Source: Streptomyces sp. WMMB 322 (lineage in GTDB: Bacteria; Actinomycetota; Actinomycetes; Streptomycetales; Streptomycetaceae). Taken from it: DNA of 64,000 bases. The stretch is taken from contig NZ_FMHI01000020.1 in NCBI RefSeq assembly GCF_900090145.1, positions 62,001-126,000 on the forward strand. The letters run 5' to 3'. Position 1 is the first letter of the stretch, and every line of letters starts with the position of its first letter. Below the pieces are notes generated by a model that was not told the DNA's origin, ran no database searches, and worked only from the letters and a program-made list of their open reading frames with translations. Positions 1-9,329 of this stretch are shown piece by piece. The position numbers and the translations under genes are program-made.

Positions 1-1335
<1,335 letters not shown>

Positions 1336-1350
1336 CCAGCCCGACGGCAG

Positions 1351-1377
1351 GCACCGACGGCACCGACGGCACCGACG
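1351..1377. repeat. 3 x 9-bp tandem repeat
   Basis: The unit GCACCGACG is repeated three times without change just after the glgB stop codon. It is non-coding. No function is evident. Confidence 0.6.
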
Positions 1378-1382
1378 TCATG

Positions 1383-1423
1383 GCGAGGCCCGCCCGGTAC
1401 GGCGTGTACCGGGCGGGCCTCGT
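1383..1423. terminator. Bidirectional hairpin between convergent genes
   Basis: A perfect 15-bp inverted repeat (1386-1400 / 1406-1420) with a 5-nt loop extends to about 18 bp if outer pairs, including a G-U, are counted. It sits between convergent glgB and the symporter gene and has no T-tract. That form is usual for Streptomyces terminators. Confidence 0.75.
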
Positions 1424-1453
1424 GTGTGCCGGGCGAGCGGCAGCCGGCCTGCG

Positions 1454-2893
1454 TCAGCCGTCGCTCTTCGCGGTGGAGACGGACACCTTGGATTCGCCGG
1501 AGCGGGCCCCGGGCACGTCCGCGTCGCCGTCGCCGCCGACGGCGTCCTCCCGGCCCTCCGGTGTGCCGGTGTCCAGGAGCGTCGACTCGTCGAACGGCAA
1601 CTCGCCCGAGAGGACCTGCTTCACCCGGGTCTTGTCGATCTCCTTGGTCCAGGTGCCGACGAGGAGCGTGGCCACCGAGTTGCCCGCGAAGTTCGTCAGG
1701 GCGCGGGCCTCGCTCATGAAGCGGTCGATGCCGACGATCAGCCCGACCCCGTCGAGCAGTTCGGGCCGGTGGGACTGGAGGCCGCCCGCGAGCGTGGCCA
1801 GTCCGGCACCGGTGACTCCGGCGGCGCCCTTGGATGCGACGAACATGAAGATGAGCAGCGAGATCTGCTGGCCGAGCGAGAGCGGGTCGCCCAGGGCCTC
1901 GGCGACGAAGATCGAGGCCATCGTCAGGTAGATCATCGTGCCGTCGAGGTTGAAGGAGTAGCCGGTCGGCACGGTGATGCCGACGACGGGCCTGCTGACG
2001 CCCAGGTGCTCCATCTTCGCGATGAGCCTCGGCAGCGCCGACTCGGACGACGACGTGGAGACGATCAGCAGGAACTCGCGGGCCAGGTACTTGAAGAGCG
2101 CGAGGATGTTGATCCCCGTGACGGCCTTCAGCAGCAGCCCCAGCACCCCGAAGATGAAGACGACACAGGTGGCGTAGAAGCCGAGCATGATGACGGCCAG
2201 GGACTTCAGCGCGCCGAGCCCCGTCTCCCCGACCACGGCTGCCATGGCGCCGAAGGCACCCACCGGAGCCGCCCACATGACCATCGCCAGCACGCGGAAG
2301 ACCAGCCGCTGGATGTGTCCGATGCCGCGGATGATCGGCTCGCCCGCCTGCCCCATCGCCTGAAGCGCGAAGCCGACGAAGAGGGCGATCAGCAGCGTCT
2401 GGAGGACTTCGCCCTCGGTGAAGGCCGAGATCATCGTGGTGGGGATGATGCCGAGCAGGAAGTCGGCCGTCCCCTCGCTCGCGCCCTTCGCCTCGGCGGC
2501 GCCCGCGCTTCGAGCCTCCTCGGACAGTTGCAGACCGCTGCCCGGGTCCAGGAGGTTCCCGACGACCAGGCCGATCACGAGGGCGACGACGGACATCGCC
2601 AGGAAGTAGCCGAGCGCGAGACCGCCCACGGCACCGACCTTCGCGGCATTGCGCACCGAGCCGACGCCCAGCACGATGGTCACGAAGATGACGGGCGAGA
2701 TCATCATGGTGATGAGGGAGACGAAGCCCTCGCCCAGCGGCTTCAGTTCCTTGGCGGTGTCGGGCGCGATGAGGCCGAAGGCCACTCCGAGCACCACGGC
2801 ACCGATCACGGCCAGGTACAGGTAGTGCGTGCGGTCCCGCCTCGTCCTCTTCGGCGGCGCCGTCGGCGTGGGCGGCGGTGTCTGCTGGGACAC
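1454..2893 (-). CDS. Dicarboxylate/amino-acid:cation symporter (DAACS family)
   Basis: A 479-aa secondary transporter of the DctA/GltP family. It probably imports C4-dicarboxylates or glutamate/aspartate with protons or sodium. Family hallmarks are the serine-rich hairpin STSSSESALPRLI, the GYSFNLDGT motif, and late residues AGVTGAG and the conserved DRF...RALTNFAGN segment. There are about eight hydrophobic segments and a charged, Gly/Asp-rich cytoplasmic tail. I chose the GTG at 2893 (reads VSQQTPPP): it has a GAGG upstream and a short hydrophilic N-terminus. The frame stays open much further upstream but without transporter features. It is divergent from a CitA-type kinase, so that kinase-regulator pair probably controls it in response to its substrate. 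DctA versus GltP specificity cannot be read from the sequence. Confidence 0.9.
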   Translation of the reverse strand: MSQQTPPPTPTAPPKRTRRDRTHYLYLAVIGAVVLGVAFGLIAPDTAKELKPLGEGFVSLITMMISPVIFVTIVLGVGSVRNAAKVGAVGGLALGYFLAMSVVALVIGLVVGNLLDPGSGLQLSEEARSAGAAEAKGASEGTADFLLGIIPTTMISAFTEGEVLQTLLIALFVGFALQAMGQAGEPIIRGIGHIQRLVFRVLAMVMWAAPVGAFGAMAAVVGETGLGALKSLAVIMLGFYATCVVFIFGVLGLLLKAVTGINILALFKYLAREFLLIVSTSSSESALPRLIAKMEHLGVSRPVVGITVPTGYSFNLDGTMIYLTMASIFVAEALGDPLSLGQQISLLIFMFVASKGAAGVTGAGLATLAGGLQSHRPELLDGVGLIVGIDRFMSEARALTNFAGNSVATLLVGTWTKEIDKTRVKQVLSGELPFDESTLLDTGTPEGREDAVGGDGDADVPGARSGESKVSVSTAKSDG

Positions 2894-2995
2894 GTCGGGC
2901 TCCTCGTTGTGCGTTGTCGCGGCTCTGGCCCGGTCCCGGAGGTGCCGGGCTGCGGCCCCGGTCCGGTTCCGGGTCCCGGTGACTATGCAACGCGG

Positions 2996-3031
2996 CGTGA
3001 CGCCCGTCACGGTTGAGTGCATTACGTGCAC
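2996..3031. promoter_or_regulatory. Two inverted repeats in the symporter/sensor-kinase divergent promoter
   Basis: CGTGAC-N4-GTCACG (2996-3011) and GTGCA-N5-TGCAC (3017-3031) lie side by side in the 165-bp region between the divergent starts at 2893 and 3059. They are candidate binding sites for the adjacent response regulator. That assignment is inferred from position only. Confidence 0.4.
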
Positions 3032-3058
3032 GGAAATTCCACCGGGCAGACTGGCGGC

Positions 3059-4828
3059 ATGCGCACGCCCCGTACTCCCCGGCCTCCCCGCAGCCTGGCC
3101 GGCCAGCTCTTCGCGATGCAGGTCGTGCTGGTCGCGGTCGTGGTGGCGGGGTGCGCAGTCTTCGCCTATGTCACGGACCGCATGCAGGCGGAGGAGTCGG
3201 CACGGCACCGCTCGTCGGCGACGGCGGCCGCGATCGCCCACTCCCCGTCCGTGCGGGAGGCCATAGCCGGCCCCCGCCCGAGCGAGGCGCTGCAGCCGTA
3301 CGCGGAGAAGGTGCGCCGTGACACCGGGGTCACCTTCGTCACCATCATGAACACCGAGGGCATCCGCTGGACCCATCCGAACCCCGAGCGGATCGGGGGC
3401 CGCTTCGTCGGTCACATCGGCCAGGCGCTGAAGGGCCGCAGCTTCAGCGAGACCTACACGGGGACGCTCGGCCCGTCGGTGCGCGTGGTGACGCCGATCC
3501 GGGACGACGGGCGCGTGGTGGGGCTGGTCAGCGCGGGCATAGCGGTGGACACGATCACCGAGGAGCTGCGCCGCCAGGTCGTGCTCCTGCTGGGAGTCGC
3601 GGGCGGCGCCCTCGTACTCGGCGGCGTCGGCACGTACGTGATCAACGCGCGGCTGCGGCGCCACACGCACGGCATGAACGCGGCCGAGCTGAGCCGCATG
3701 CACGACTACCACCAGGCGACGCTGCACGCGGTCCGCGAGGGACTGCTGATGCTGGACGGACAGAAGCGCGTCGCCCTGGTCAACGACGGTGCGCGCGAAC
3801 TGCTGGGGCTGCGGGGCGCCCGCAACGGCGCGGGCCCCGGCGCCGGCAACGGTCACGCCGAGGCCGAGGCCGGAACCGAGGTGCTGGGCCGCAGCGTGGC
3901 GGAGCTCGGACTGCCCAAGGCGCTCACGGGCGCGCTGCTCGCCTCCGAACCCCGGGTGGACGAGGTGCATCTCACCGAGGACCGAGTGGTCGTCGTCAAC
4001 ACCTCACCGGTGGACGGCGGCGAGCAGCGCGGCACCGTCGTCACGCTGCGGGATCACACCGAACTCCAGTCGCTCGCCGGTGAGCTGGACTCGGTGCGGG
4101 GCTTCGCGGAGGCGCTGCGGTCGCAGGCGCACGAGTCGGCGAACCGGCTGCACACCGTCATCTCGCTGATCGAGCTGGGGCGTACGGACGAGGCCGTCGA
4201 GTTCGCCACCGAGGAACTGCAGCTGGCACAGGCCCTCACGGACGAGGTCGTCGCGGCCGTCGCGGAGCCGGTGCTGGCGGCGCTGCTGCTCGGCAAGGCG
4301 GCACAGGCGAACGAGCGGGGCGTCGAGCTGTCGCTGAGCCCGGACAGCCACATCGACGACGGTCTGCTGCCGGCCAGCCTCCCCCACCGCGACGTGATCA
4401 CAGTGCTGGGCAATCTGATCGACAACGCGGTCGACGCCGCAGCCGGTTCGGGTGCGGGCCAGGGAACCTCTCGCGTCGGGGTCAGCGTGCGCGGCGAGCG
4501 GGACGGGAGCGGTGGCACGGCGCTGCTGCTCAAGGTCAGCGACAGCGGACCGGGCATCGCGCCGGAGGAGACCGAGTCGGTCTTCGAGCGCGGCTGGTCC
4601 ACGAAGGACGCGGGGACGGCCCGGACCGCGGGGAGCCACGGGACCTCCGGCCCGGAGGACGGACGGGAGAACGAGACCGGCGCGGGTGTCCGGCCCGTAC
4701 GCGGCCTCGGTCTGGCCCTGGTACGGCAGGCGGTGCGACGTCACGGCGGCACGGTGGCCGTGGGGACGACCCCGCAGGGCGGCGCGGAGTTCGCGGTGCG
4801 GCTGCCTCTTCCGCGGGAGGAGGGGTGA
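3059..4828 (+). CDS. CitA/DcuS-type sensor histidine kinase
   Basis: A 589-aa membrane kinase. TM1 is at about residues 16-38, an extracytoplasmic PDC/PAS-like sensor at 40-170, TM2 at 174-195, and a cytoplasmic PAS at about 215-330. The phospho-acceptor helix reads RSQAHESANRLHT with His358, the form seen in the CitA/DcuS subfamily. The ATPase domain has an N-box (GNLIDNAVDAA), a DSGPGI box and GLGLAL. I chose the ATG at 3059 because the upstream in-frame ATG (3017) falls inside a putative operator. The 3' end overlaps the regulator by 4 bp (GTGA). Kinases of this subfamily sense di- and tricarboxylates, which suits the divergent symporter. The ligand is unknown. Confidence 0.9.
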   Translation: MRTPRTPRPPRSLAGQLFAMQVVLVAVVVAGCAVFAYVTDRMQAEESARHRSSATAAAIAHSPSVREAIAGPRPSEALQPYAEKVRRDTGVTFVTIMNTEGIRWTHPNPERIGGRFVGHIGQALKGRSFSETYTGTLGPSVRVVTPIRDDGRVVGLVSAGIAVDTITEELRRQVVLLLGVAGGALVLGGVGTYVINARLRRHTHGMNAAELSRMHDYHQATLHAVREGLLMLDGQKRVALVNDGARELLGLRGARNGAGPGAGNGHAEAEAGTEVLGRSVAELGLPKALTGALLASEPRVDEVHLTEDRVVVVNTSPVDGGEQRGTVVTLRDHTELQSLAGELDSVRGFAEALRSQAHESANRLHTVISLIELGRTDEAVEFATEELQLAQALTDEVVAAVAEPVLAALLLGKAAQANERGVELSLSPDSHIDDGLLPASLPHRDVITVLGNLIDNAVDAAAGSGAGQGTSRVGVSVRGERDGSGGTALLLKVSDSGPGIAPEETESVFERGWSTKDAGTARTAGSHGTSGPEDGRENETGAGVRPVRGLGLALVRQAVRRHGGTVAVGTTPQGGAEFAVRLPLPREEG

Positions 4829-5532
4829 GCGGCCCAAAGGGGGCGGCCCCGCCCGTCCAGGTCCTGGTCGTGGAGGACGACCCCGTGACCGCGGACGCGC
4901 ATGCGCTCTACGTCTCCCGCGTCCCGGGCTTCGCCGTTGCCGGCGTCGCGCATTCGCGGGCCGAGGCGCTGCGTGTGCTGGAGCGCACTCCTGTCGACCT
5001 GATCCTGCTCGACCTGTATCTCCCCGACGGTCACGGCCTGGCGCTGCTGCGGTCGCTGCGCGCCGCGGGCCGTACGACGGACGTCTTCGCGGTGACGTCG
5101 GCCCGCGATCTGACCGTCATCAGGGAGGGCGTGTCCCTGGGCGTCGTCCAGCATGTGCTGAAGCCCTTCACCTTCCCCACGCTGCGCGAACGGCTGCGCC
5201 GCTACGCGGAGTTCCGCAGCACCGCGGCGGCGGACGGCGAGGCGGGCAGCCAGGCCGAGGTGGACAGGGCGCTGTCGGGGCTGCGCGCGACGCCCGGGTC
5301 CACGGCGCTGCCCAAGGGGCTGAGCGAGGCGACGCTGGAAGCGGTGACGCGGGAGCTTCGCGAAGCGGGCGACGCCGGGCTGACGGCGAGCGCCGCGGCG
5401 GAAGCCCTGGGCGTCAACAGGATCACGGCTCGGCGTTATCTGGAGCATCTGGTCGAGGACGGCCGCGCGGGCCGCAGGCCGCAGTACGGGCAGGTCGGAC
5501 GCCCGGAGCTGTGCTACAGCTGGCGCGGCTGA
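4825..5532 (+). CDS. CitB/DcuR-type response regulator
   Basis: A 235-aa protein. Its receiver domain occupies residues 11-125, with acidic pocket Glu17/Asp18/Asp19, phospho-acceptor Asp63 (LILLDLYLPDG) and Lys113 (LKPF). The C-terminal helix-turn-helix at about 170-230 (GLTASAAAEALGVNRITARRYL) is of the type that partners CitA/DcuS kinases. The GTG start overlaps the kinase stop and has an excellent GGAGGAGG site, which implies coupled translation. It probably activates the divergent symporter. Confidence 0.92.
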   Translation: MSGPKGAAPPVQVLVVEDDPVTADAHALYVSRVPGFAVAGVAHSRAEALRVLERTPVDLILLDLYLPDGHGLALLRSLRAAGRTTDVFAVTSARDLTVIREGVSLGVVQHVLKPFTFPTLRERLRRYAEFRSTAAADGEAGSQAEVDRALSGLRATPGSTALPKGLSEATLEAVTRELREAGDAGLTASAAAEALGVNRITARRYLEHLVEDGRAGRRPQYGQVGRPELCYSWRG

Positions 5533-5721
5533 AGCGCAGCTGAGGCGTCGGCGGCGGACGGGGAAGCGAAGGCGCCGCCGGGTTCGGGATCGAGCGGAGC
5601 GTTTCCTTACCTTCTGCCGTCCGGACCATGCCCGCGCGCCGGCGTGCCGACGCACCACGCCTCCGCGACGGCACCCGGCCGTCACGGGCGGTTCATGCGT
5701 CCCAGATCGCCCACCCATGAC

Positions 5722-5751
5722 GGGAGTTCGACGCGGCGGAGTCGAACTCCC
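5722..5751. repeat. 11-bp perfect inverted repeat, 8-nt loop
   Basis: GGGAGTTCGAC (5722-5732) pairs with GTCGAACTCCC (5741-5751). The element lies 190 bp past the response-regulator stop. It may be a terminator for that operon or a protein-binding site. There is no T-run, and a further GGGAGTTC copy follows at about 5758. Confidence 0.5.
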
Positions 5752-5850
5752 AGCCGTGGGAGTTCTCCAGGATCTGCGCCGGGAACGGGGGTTGAGCCAC
5801 CCGCGACACCCGTGACCGGCGCGCGGCGACCGGCGCACGGCGGACGTTCA

Positions 5851-5864
5851 TAACAACGTTGTCA
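5851..5864. promoter_or_regulatory. LacI-family-like operator upstream of the ABC sugar operon
   Basis: TAACAACGTTGTCA contains a perfect 10-bp palindrome (ACAACGTTGT, 5853-5862) with the central CG typical of LacI-family operators. It is 134 bp upstream of the solute-binding-protein start. No LacI-type gene is next to the operon, so the regulator would act in trans. Confidence 0.5.
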
Positions 5865-5997
5865 CGGTGATGAACTGCGCCTCTGCACGGCCATTGACCT
5901 GGACACGGCGGACCGGGAAATTGTACGGACAAAGCCGTCCCACGCGGCCCGCGGCCCCCGTCGGCGGCCCGGCCGTGGCCCGAGGAGGTCATGCTCC

Positions 5998-7365
5998 GTG
6001 ATGCCCGTGCGCCGCACCAGCCCACTGGTCCTCAGTATCGCCGCCGTCCTCGCCGCAGGAACGCTCACAGCCTGCGGCGGAGGCAGCGGCAGCGACCCGA
6101 ACACGATCAAGATCGCCTTCCCGAAGGACACCGACAAGAAGGTCACGGTGCGGGACGACTACGTGAAGGACATGGCCGAGGAGTTCGAGAAGAAGCACAA
6201 GGGCAAGAAGGTCGAGATCATCCCTATCCAGGCGTCGCAGCAGGACTACTACTCCAAGATCCAGCAGATGATGCGCTCGCCCAAGACCGCGCCCGACCTC
6301 GTCTACGAGGACACCTTCCTCATCAACTCCGACATCAAGAGCGGCTATCTGCGCCCCGTGGACAACTACCTCCGCAAGTGGGAGGCCTGGGACCAGTTCG
6401 AGCCGTCGGCGAAGACCGCGGCCAAGGCGGAGGACGGCAAGACCTACGGCGTGCCCGACGGCACGGACACCCGCGCCATCTGGTTCAACAAGAAGATCTT
6501 CAAGAAGGCCGGCCTCCCCGAGGACTGGAAGCCGAAGACCTGGGACGAGGTCCTGGAGGCGGCCCGTACGGTCAAGAAGGAAGTACCCGGCAAGATCCCG
6601 CTCAACGTCTTCACCGGCAAGGCCGCCGGCGAGGCGGCGGCGATGCAGGGCTTCGAGATGCTGCTCTACGGCACCGGCGAGGACCCGCTGTACGACAAGA
6701 AGTCGAAGAAGTGGGTCAAGGGCAGCAAGGGATTCCGGGACAGCCTGAAGTTCGTCGAGACGGTCTACGGCGACGGCCTCGGGCCGGACGTCGACGCGGC
6801 CCTCAACCCCAACATCCAGACCAAGGTCGGCACCGACCTCTTCCCGAACGGGAAGCTGGCAATCGGCATCGACGGCTCGTTCCTCAGCAACAACTGGATC
6901 AAGACCGGCGGAAGTCCGTGGCCCGAATGGGACGAGACCATGGGCATGGCGCCGATGCCGACGCAGAACGGCGAGGCGCCCGGTGAGGTGAGTCTGTCCG
7001 GCGGCTGGACCTGGTCGATACCCGCCAAGTCGAAGAATCCCGACCTGGCCTGGAAGATGATCGAGACCTTCCAGACCAAGGAGAACGCGCTGGAGTGGTG
7101 CATCCGCGGCTCGCAGATCGCCGTACGCAAGGACGTCGCGGCGGAGGAGAAGTACCTCAACTCCCTGCCCGGCATCAAGTTCTTCACGGACCGCGTCGAG
7201 CACAGCGACTACCGCCCGGCCCTCCCGGTCTACCCCCAGGTCTCCACGGCCATCACCGAGGCGATGGAGTCCGTGACGACCGGCGACTCCTCCGTCGAGG
7301 AAGCCGCGAAGTCCTACGACCAGCAACTGGAATCCATCACCGACGGAGACGTCACCACCAAGTGA
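5998..7365 (+). CDS. ABC transporter extracellular sugar-binding lipoprotein
   Basis: A 455-aa family-1 solute-binding protein. The signal peptide carries a lipobox (LTAC, lipidated Cys26) followed by a GGGSGSD linker, so the protein is anchored on the outer face of the membrane. The mature part is a periplasmic-binding fold with the usual FEKKHKGKKVEI, PDLVYEDTF and WFNKKIFKKAGLP segments. I chose the GTG at 5998, which is 9 nt from GAGGAGG; an ATG at 6001 follows directly. It is first in an operon with two permeases, and its stop overlaps the next start. No ATPase gene is present, as in many Streptomyces sugar importers that share MsiK. The sugar is not deducible. Confidence 0.93.
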   Translation: MMPVRRTSPLVLSIAAVLAAGTLTACGGGSGSDPNTIKIAFPKDTDKKVTVRDDYVKDMAEEFEKKHKGKKVEIIPIQASQQDYYSKIQQMMRSPKTAPDLVYEDTFLINSDIKSGYLRPVDNYLRKWEAWDQFEPSAKTAAKAEDGKTYGVPDGTDTRAIWFNKKIFKKAGLPEDWKPKTWDEVLEAARTVKKEVPGKIPLNVFTGKAAGEAAAMQGFEMLLYGTGEDPLYDKKSKKWVKGSKGFRDSLKFVETVYGDGLGPDVDAALNPNIQTKVGTDLFPNGKLAIGIDGSFLSNNWIKTGGSPWPEWDETMGMAPMPTQNGEAPGEVSLSGGWTWSIPAKSKNPDLAWKMIETFQTKENALEWCIRGSQIAVRKDVAAEEKYLNSLPGIKFFTDRVEHSDYRPALPVYPQVSTAITEAMESVTTGDSSVEEAAKSYDQQLESITDGDVTTK

Positions 7366-8300
7366 CCACCACCGACCTGACCCCGCCCGTCGGCACAGGA
7401 CCCCCGGGCGGGGGCGGCGGCCACACCCGCAAGGCGAGCGGCGACCGCGCGCCCGCCTGGCGGTGGCTGCCCATCGCCCCCGCCACGCTCCTGCTGCTGC
7501 TCTTCCTCGCCGGACCGATCGCGTACTGCGTGTACATCGCCTTCACGGACATGCAGCTGACCGGCCAGGCGTCCGCATCCTTCGTGGGCCTGGACAACTT
7601 CGAACGGGCCTTCAAGGACGACGACTTCCGCAACGCCGTCGTACTGACGCTGGTCTTCACGCTCGTCTCCAGCATCCTCGGGCAGAACACCCTGGGGCTG
7701 GCCCTGGCGGCGCTCATGGCGCGCTCCTCGAAGACCGTCCGGTCGGTGACCGGAGCCGTCGTCATCAGCGCCTGGGTGCTGCCGGAGATCGTGGCCGGCT
7801 TCCTGCTCTACACCTTCTTCAACAAGGAGGGCACGCTCAACGCCGTACTCGAATGGCTGAGCCTGCCGTCCCAGAACTGGCTGTACACACTGCCCATCAT
7901 CGCGGTCTCCTTCGCCAACGTCTGGCGCGGAACGGCGTTTTCGATGCTGGTCTACTCGGCCGCCCTCTCGGAGATCCCCAAGGAGGTCACCGAGTCCGCC
8001 GAGGTCGACGGCGCCGGAGCGTGGCAGCGCCTGTGGCGCATCACGCTGCCGATGATCCGGCGCTCCATCGGCACCAACCTGATGCTCAACACCCTGCAGA
8101 CGCTGTCGGTGTTCGGGCTGATCTGGGCGATGACCCGCGGCGGGCCCGGCAACCGCAGCCAGACCCTGCCGATCTTCATGTACGACCAGGCGTTCAACAA
8201 GTCGCTCATCGGCTACGGCACCGCGGTGGCACTGCTCCTGCTGGTCGTCGGCGCGCTGTTCTCGGTCGTCTATCTGCGCCTGATGCGCGAGGAGGTCTGA
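7362..8300 (+). CDS. ABC sugar permease, MalF-type
   Basis: A 312-aa integral membrane protein with about six TM segments after a Gly/Pro-rich N-terminal tail. The cytoplasmic coupling (EAA) loop reads ESAEVDGAGAWQRLWRITLP, which contacts the ATPase. The GTG start overlaps the stop of the binding-protein gene (GTGA), so translation is probably coupled. It forms the heterodimeric channel with the next gene. Confidence 0.93.
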   Translation: MTTTDLTPPVGTGPPGGGGGHTRKASGDRAPAWRWLPIAPATLLLLLFLAGPIAYCVYIAFTDMQLTGQASASFVGLDNFERAFKDDDFRNAVVLTLVFTLVSSILGQNTLGLALAALMARSSKTVRSVTGAVVISAWVLPEIVAGFLLYTFFNKEGTLNAVLEWLSLPSQNWLYTLPIIAVSFANVWRGTAFSMLVYSAALSEIPKEVTESAEVDGAGAWQRLWRITLPMIRRSIGTNLMLNTLQTLSVFGLIWAMTRGGPGNRSQTLPIFMYDQAFNKSLIGYGTAVALLLLVVGALFSVVYLRLMREEV

Positions 8301-8308
8301 GGCAAGCG

Positions 8309-9223
8309 ATGACCGCCCTCCACGACTCCACCCCCGCGGCGGGGGCCCCGGGCGCCCGTTCCGCCGGACGGGGCCGCCGACCGCTCCCCCACCACGCCCT
8401 CAGCCGCGGCACCCGGCAACGGATCGCGGCGGACCTCGGGCTGCTCGTCATCATGGCCTCGTTCGTACTCCCGCTGCTGTGGCTGCTGTTCGCCTCGGTG
8501 GACGAGAAGCCCGGGATGACGGTGACGCCGCCCGGCTCCCTGACGCTGGACAACTTCTCCAACGTCCTGACGGACGAGATCACCTTCACCCCGATGCTCA
8601 ACAGCCTGCTGCTGTGCGGCAGTGCCACCCTGATGACCGTCGTCTGCGCCGCACTTGCGGCCTACCCGCTCTCCCGGTACAGGGCACGATTCTCACGCCC
8701 CTACCTGCTCACCATCCTCTTCACCACGTGCCTGCCGATCACGGCGGTCATGGTGCCGGTCTACGGCCTGTTCGTGCAGACCAACCTCATCGACACCATG
8801 CACGGCACGTCCTTCTTCCTCGCCACCTCGCAACTGCCCTTCGCCATCTGGCTGATGAAGAACTTCATGGACGGCGTACCGGTGGCGCTGGAAGAGGCGG
8901 CCTGGACGGACGGCGCGAGCTGGCTCCAGGCGCTGGTGCGGGTGATCCTGCCCCTGATGGGGCCGGGCTTCGCCGTGGTGACGGTCTACAGCTTCATCAT
9001 GATGTGGGGGAACTTCTTCGTCCCCTTCATGCTCATCATCAGCCCGGACCAACTGCCCGCGTCGGTGAGCATCTTCACCTTCTTCGGCAATTTCGGTTCA
9101 ATCGCCTACGGCGAGCTCGCCGCGTTCTCGATCCTCTACTCCACGCCCGTGCTGCTGCTGTACATCCTCATCTCGAAGCGGCTGGGCGGCGGCTTCACGC
9201 TGGGCGGAGCGGTGAAGGGCTGA
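8309..9223 (+). CDS. ABC sugar permease, MalG-type
   Basis: A 304-aa partner permease with about six TM segments. The coupling loop EEAAWTDGASWLQALVRVILP and the C-terminal SKRLGGGFTLGGAVKG tail are typical of carbohydrate-uptake (CUT1) permeases. It starts 8 bp after the previous stop. The operon ends at a strong hairpin (9231-9276). Confidence 0.93.
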   Translation: MTALHDSTPAAGAPGARSAGRGRRPLPHHALSRGTRQRIAADLGLLVIMASFVLPLLWLLFASVDEKPGMTVTPPGSLTLDNFSNVLTDEITFTPMLNSLLLCGSATLMTVVCAALAAYPLSRYRARFSRPYLLTILFTTCLPITAVMVPVYGLFVQTNLIDTMHGTSFFLATSQLPFAIWLMKNFMDGVPVALEEAAWTDGASWLQALVRVILPLMGPGFAVVTVYSFIMMWGNFFVPFMLIISPDQLPASVSIFTFFGNFGSIAYGELAAFSILYSTPVLLLYILISKRLGGGFTLGGAVKG

Positions 9224-9230
9224 GACGGTT

Positions 9231-9276
9231 CCGTTTCTGCCGCGGCCGGCAGGCCTTCAGGCCGCGGCAGAAACGG
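9231..9276. terminator. Strong hairpin, 17-bp perfect stem
   Basis: CCGTTTCTGCCGCGGCC (9231-9247) pairs perfectly with 9260-9276 across a 12-nt loop. It begins 7 bp after the permease stop and lies between convergent genes, so it should terminate both. Confidence 0.85.
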
Positions 9277-9329
9277 GCGATCGGCGTACCGCCCCCGCAC
9301 CACCCCTCACGGGCCCGCGGCCACGGTGC

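Larger units (their letters stand above)
5533..5997. other. 465-bp intergenic region before the sugar ABC operon
   Basis: I see no convincing gene here. The region holds a hairpin (5722-5751), a LacI-like palindrome (5851-5864), a possible -35 TTGACC (5894-5899), and a strong ribosome binding site GAGGAGG (5982-5988) for the solute-binding protein. Confidence 0.6.

Noticed and set aside
1424..3016. Long open frame on the plus strand across the symporter gene (530 codons).
   Set aside because: His/Asp/Arg/Gln-rich translation without a fold. The minus-strand symporter has clear family motifs and correct third-position G+C.
5722..5760. tRNA-like T-arm (GGAGTTCGAC...GTCGAACTCC).
   Set aside because: No acceptor stem, anticodon arm or CCA-proximal pairing can be drawn around it. 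It is a simple inverted repeat.
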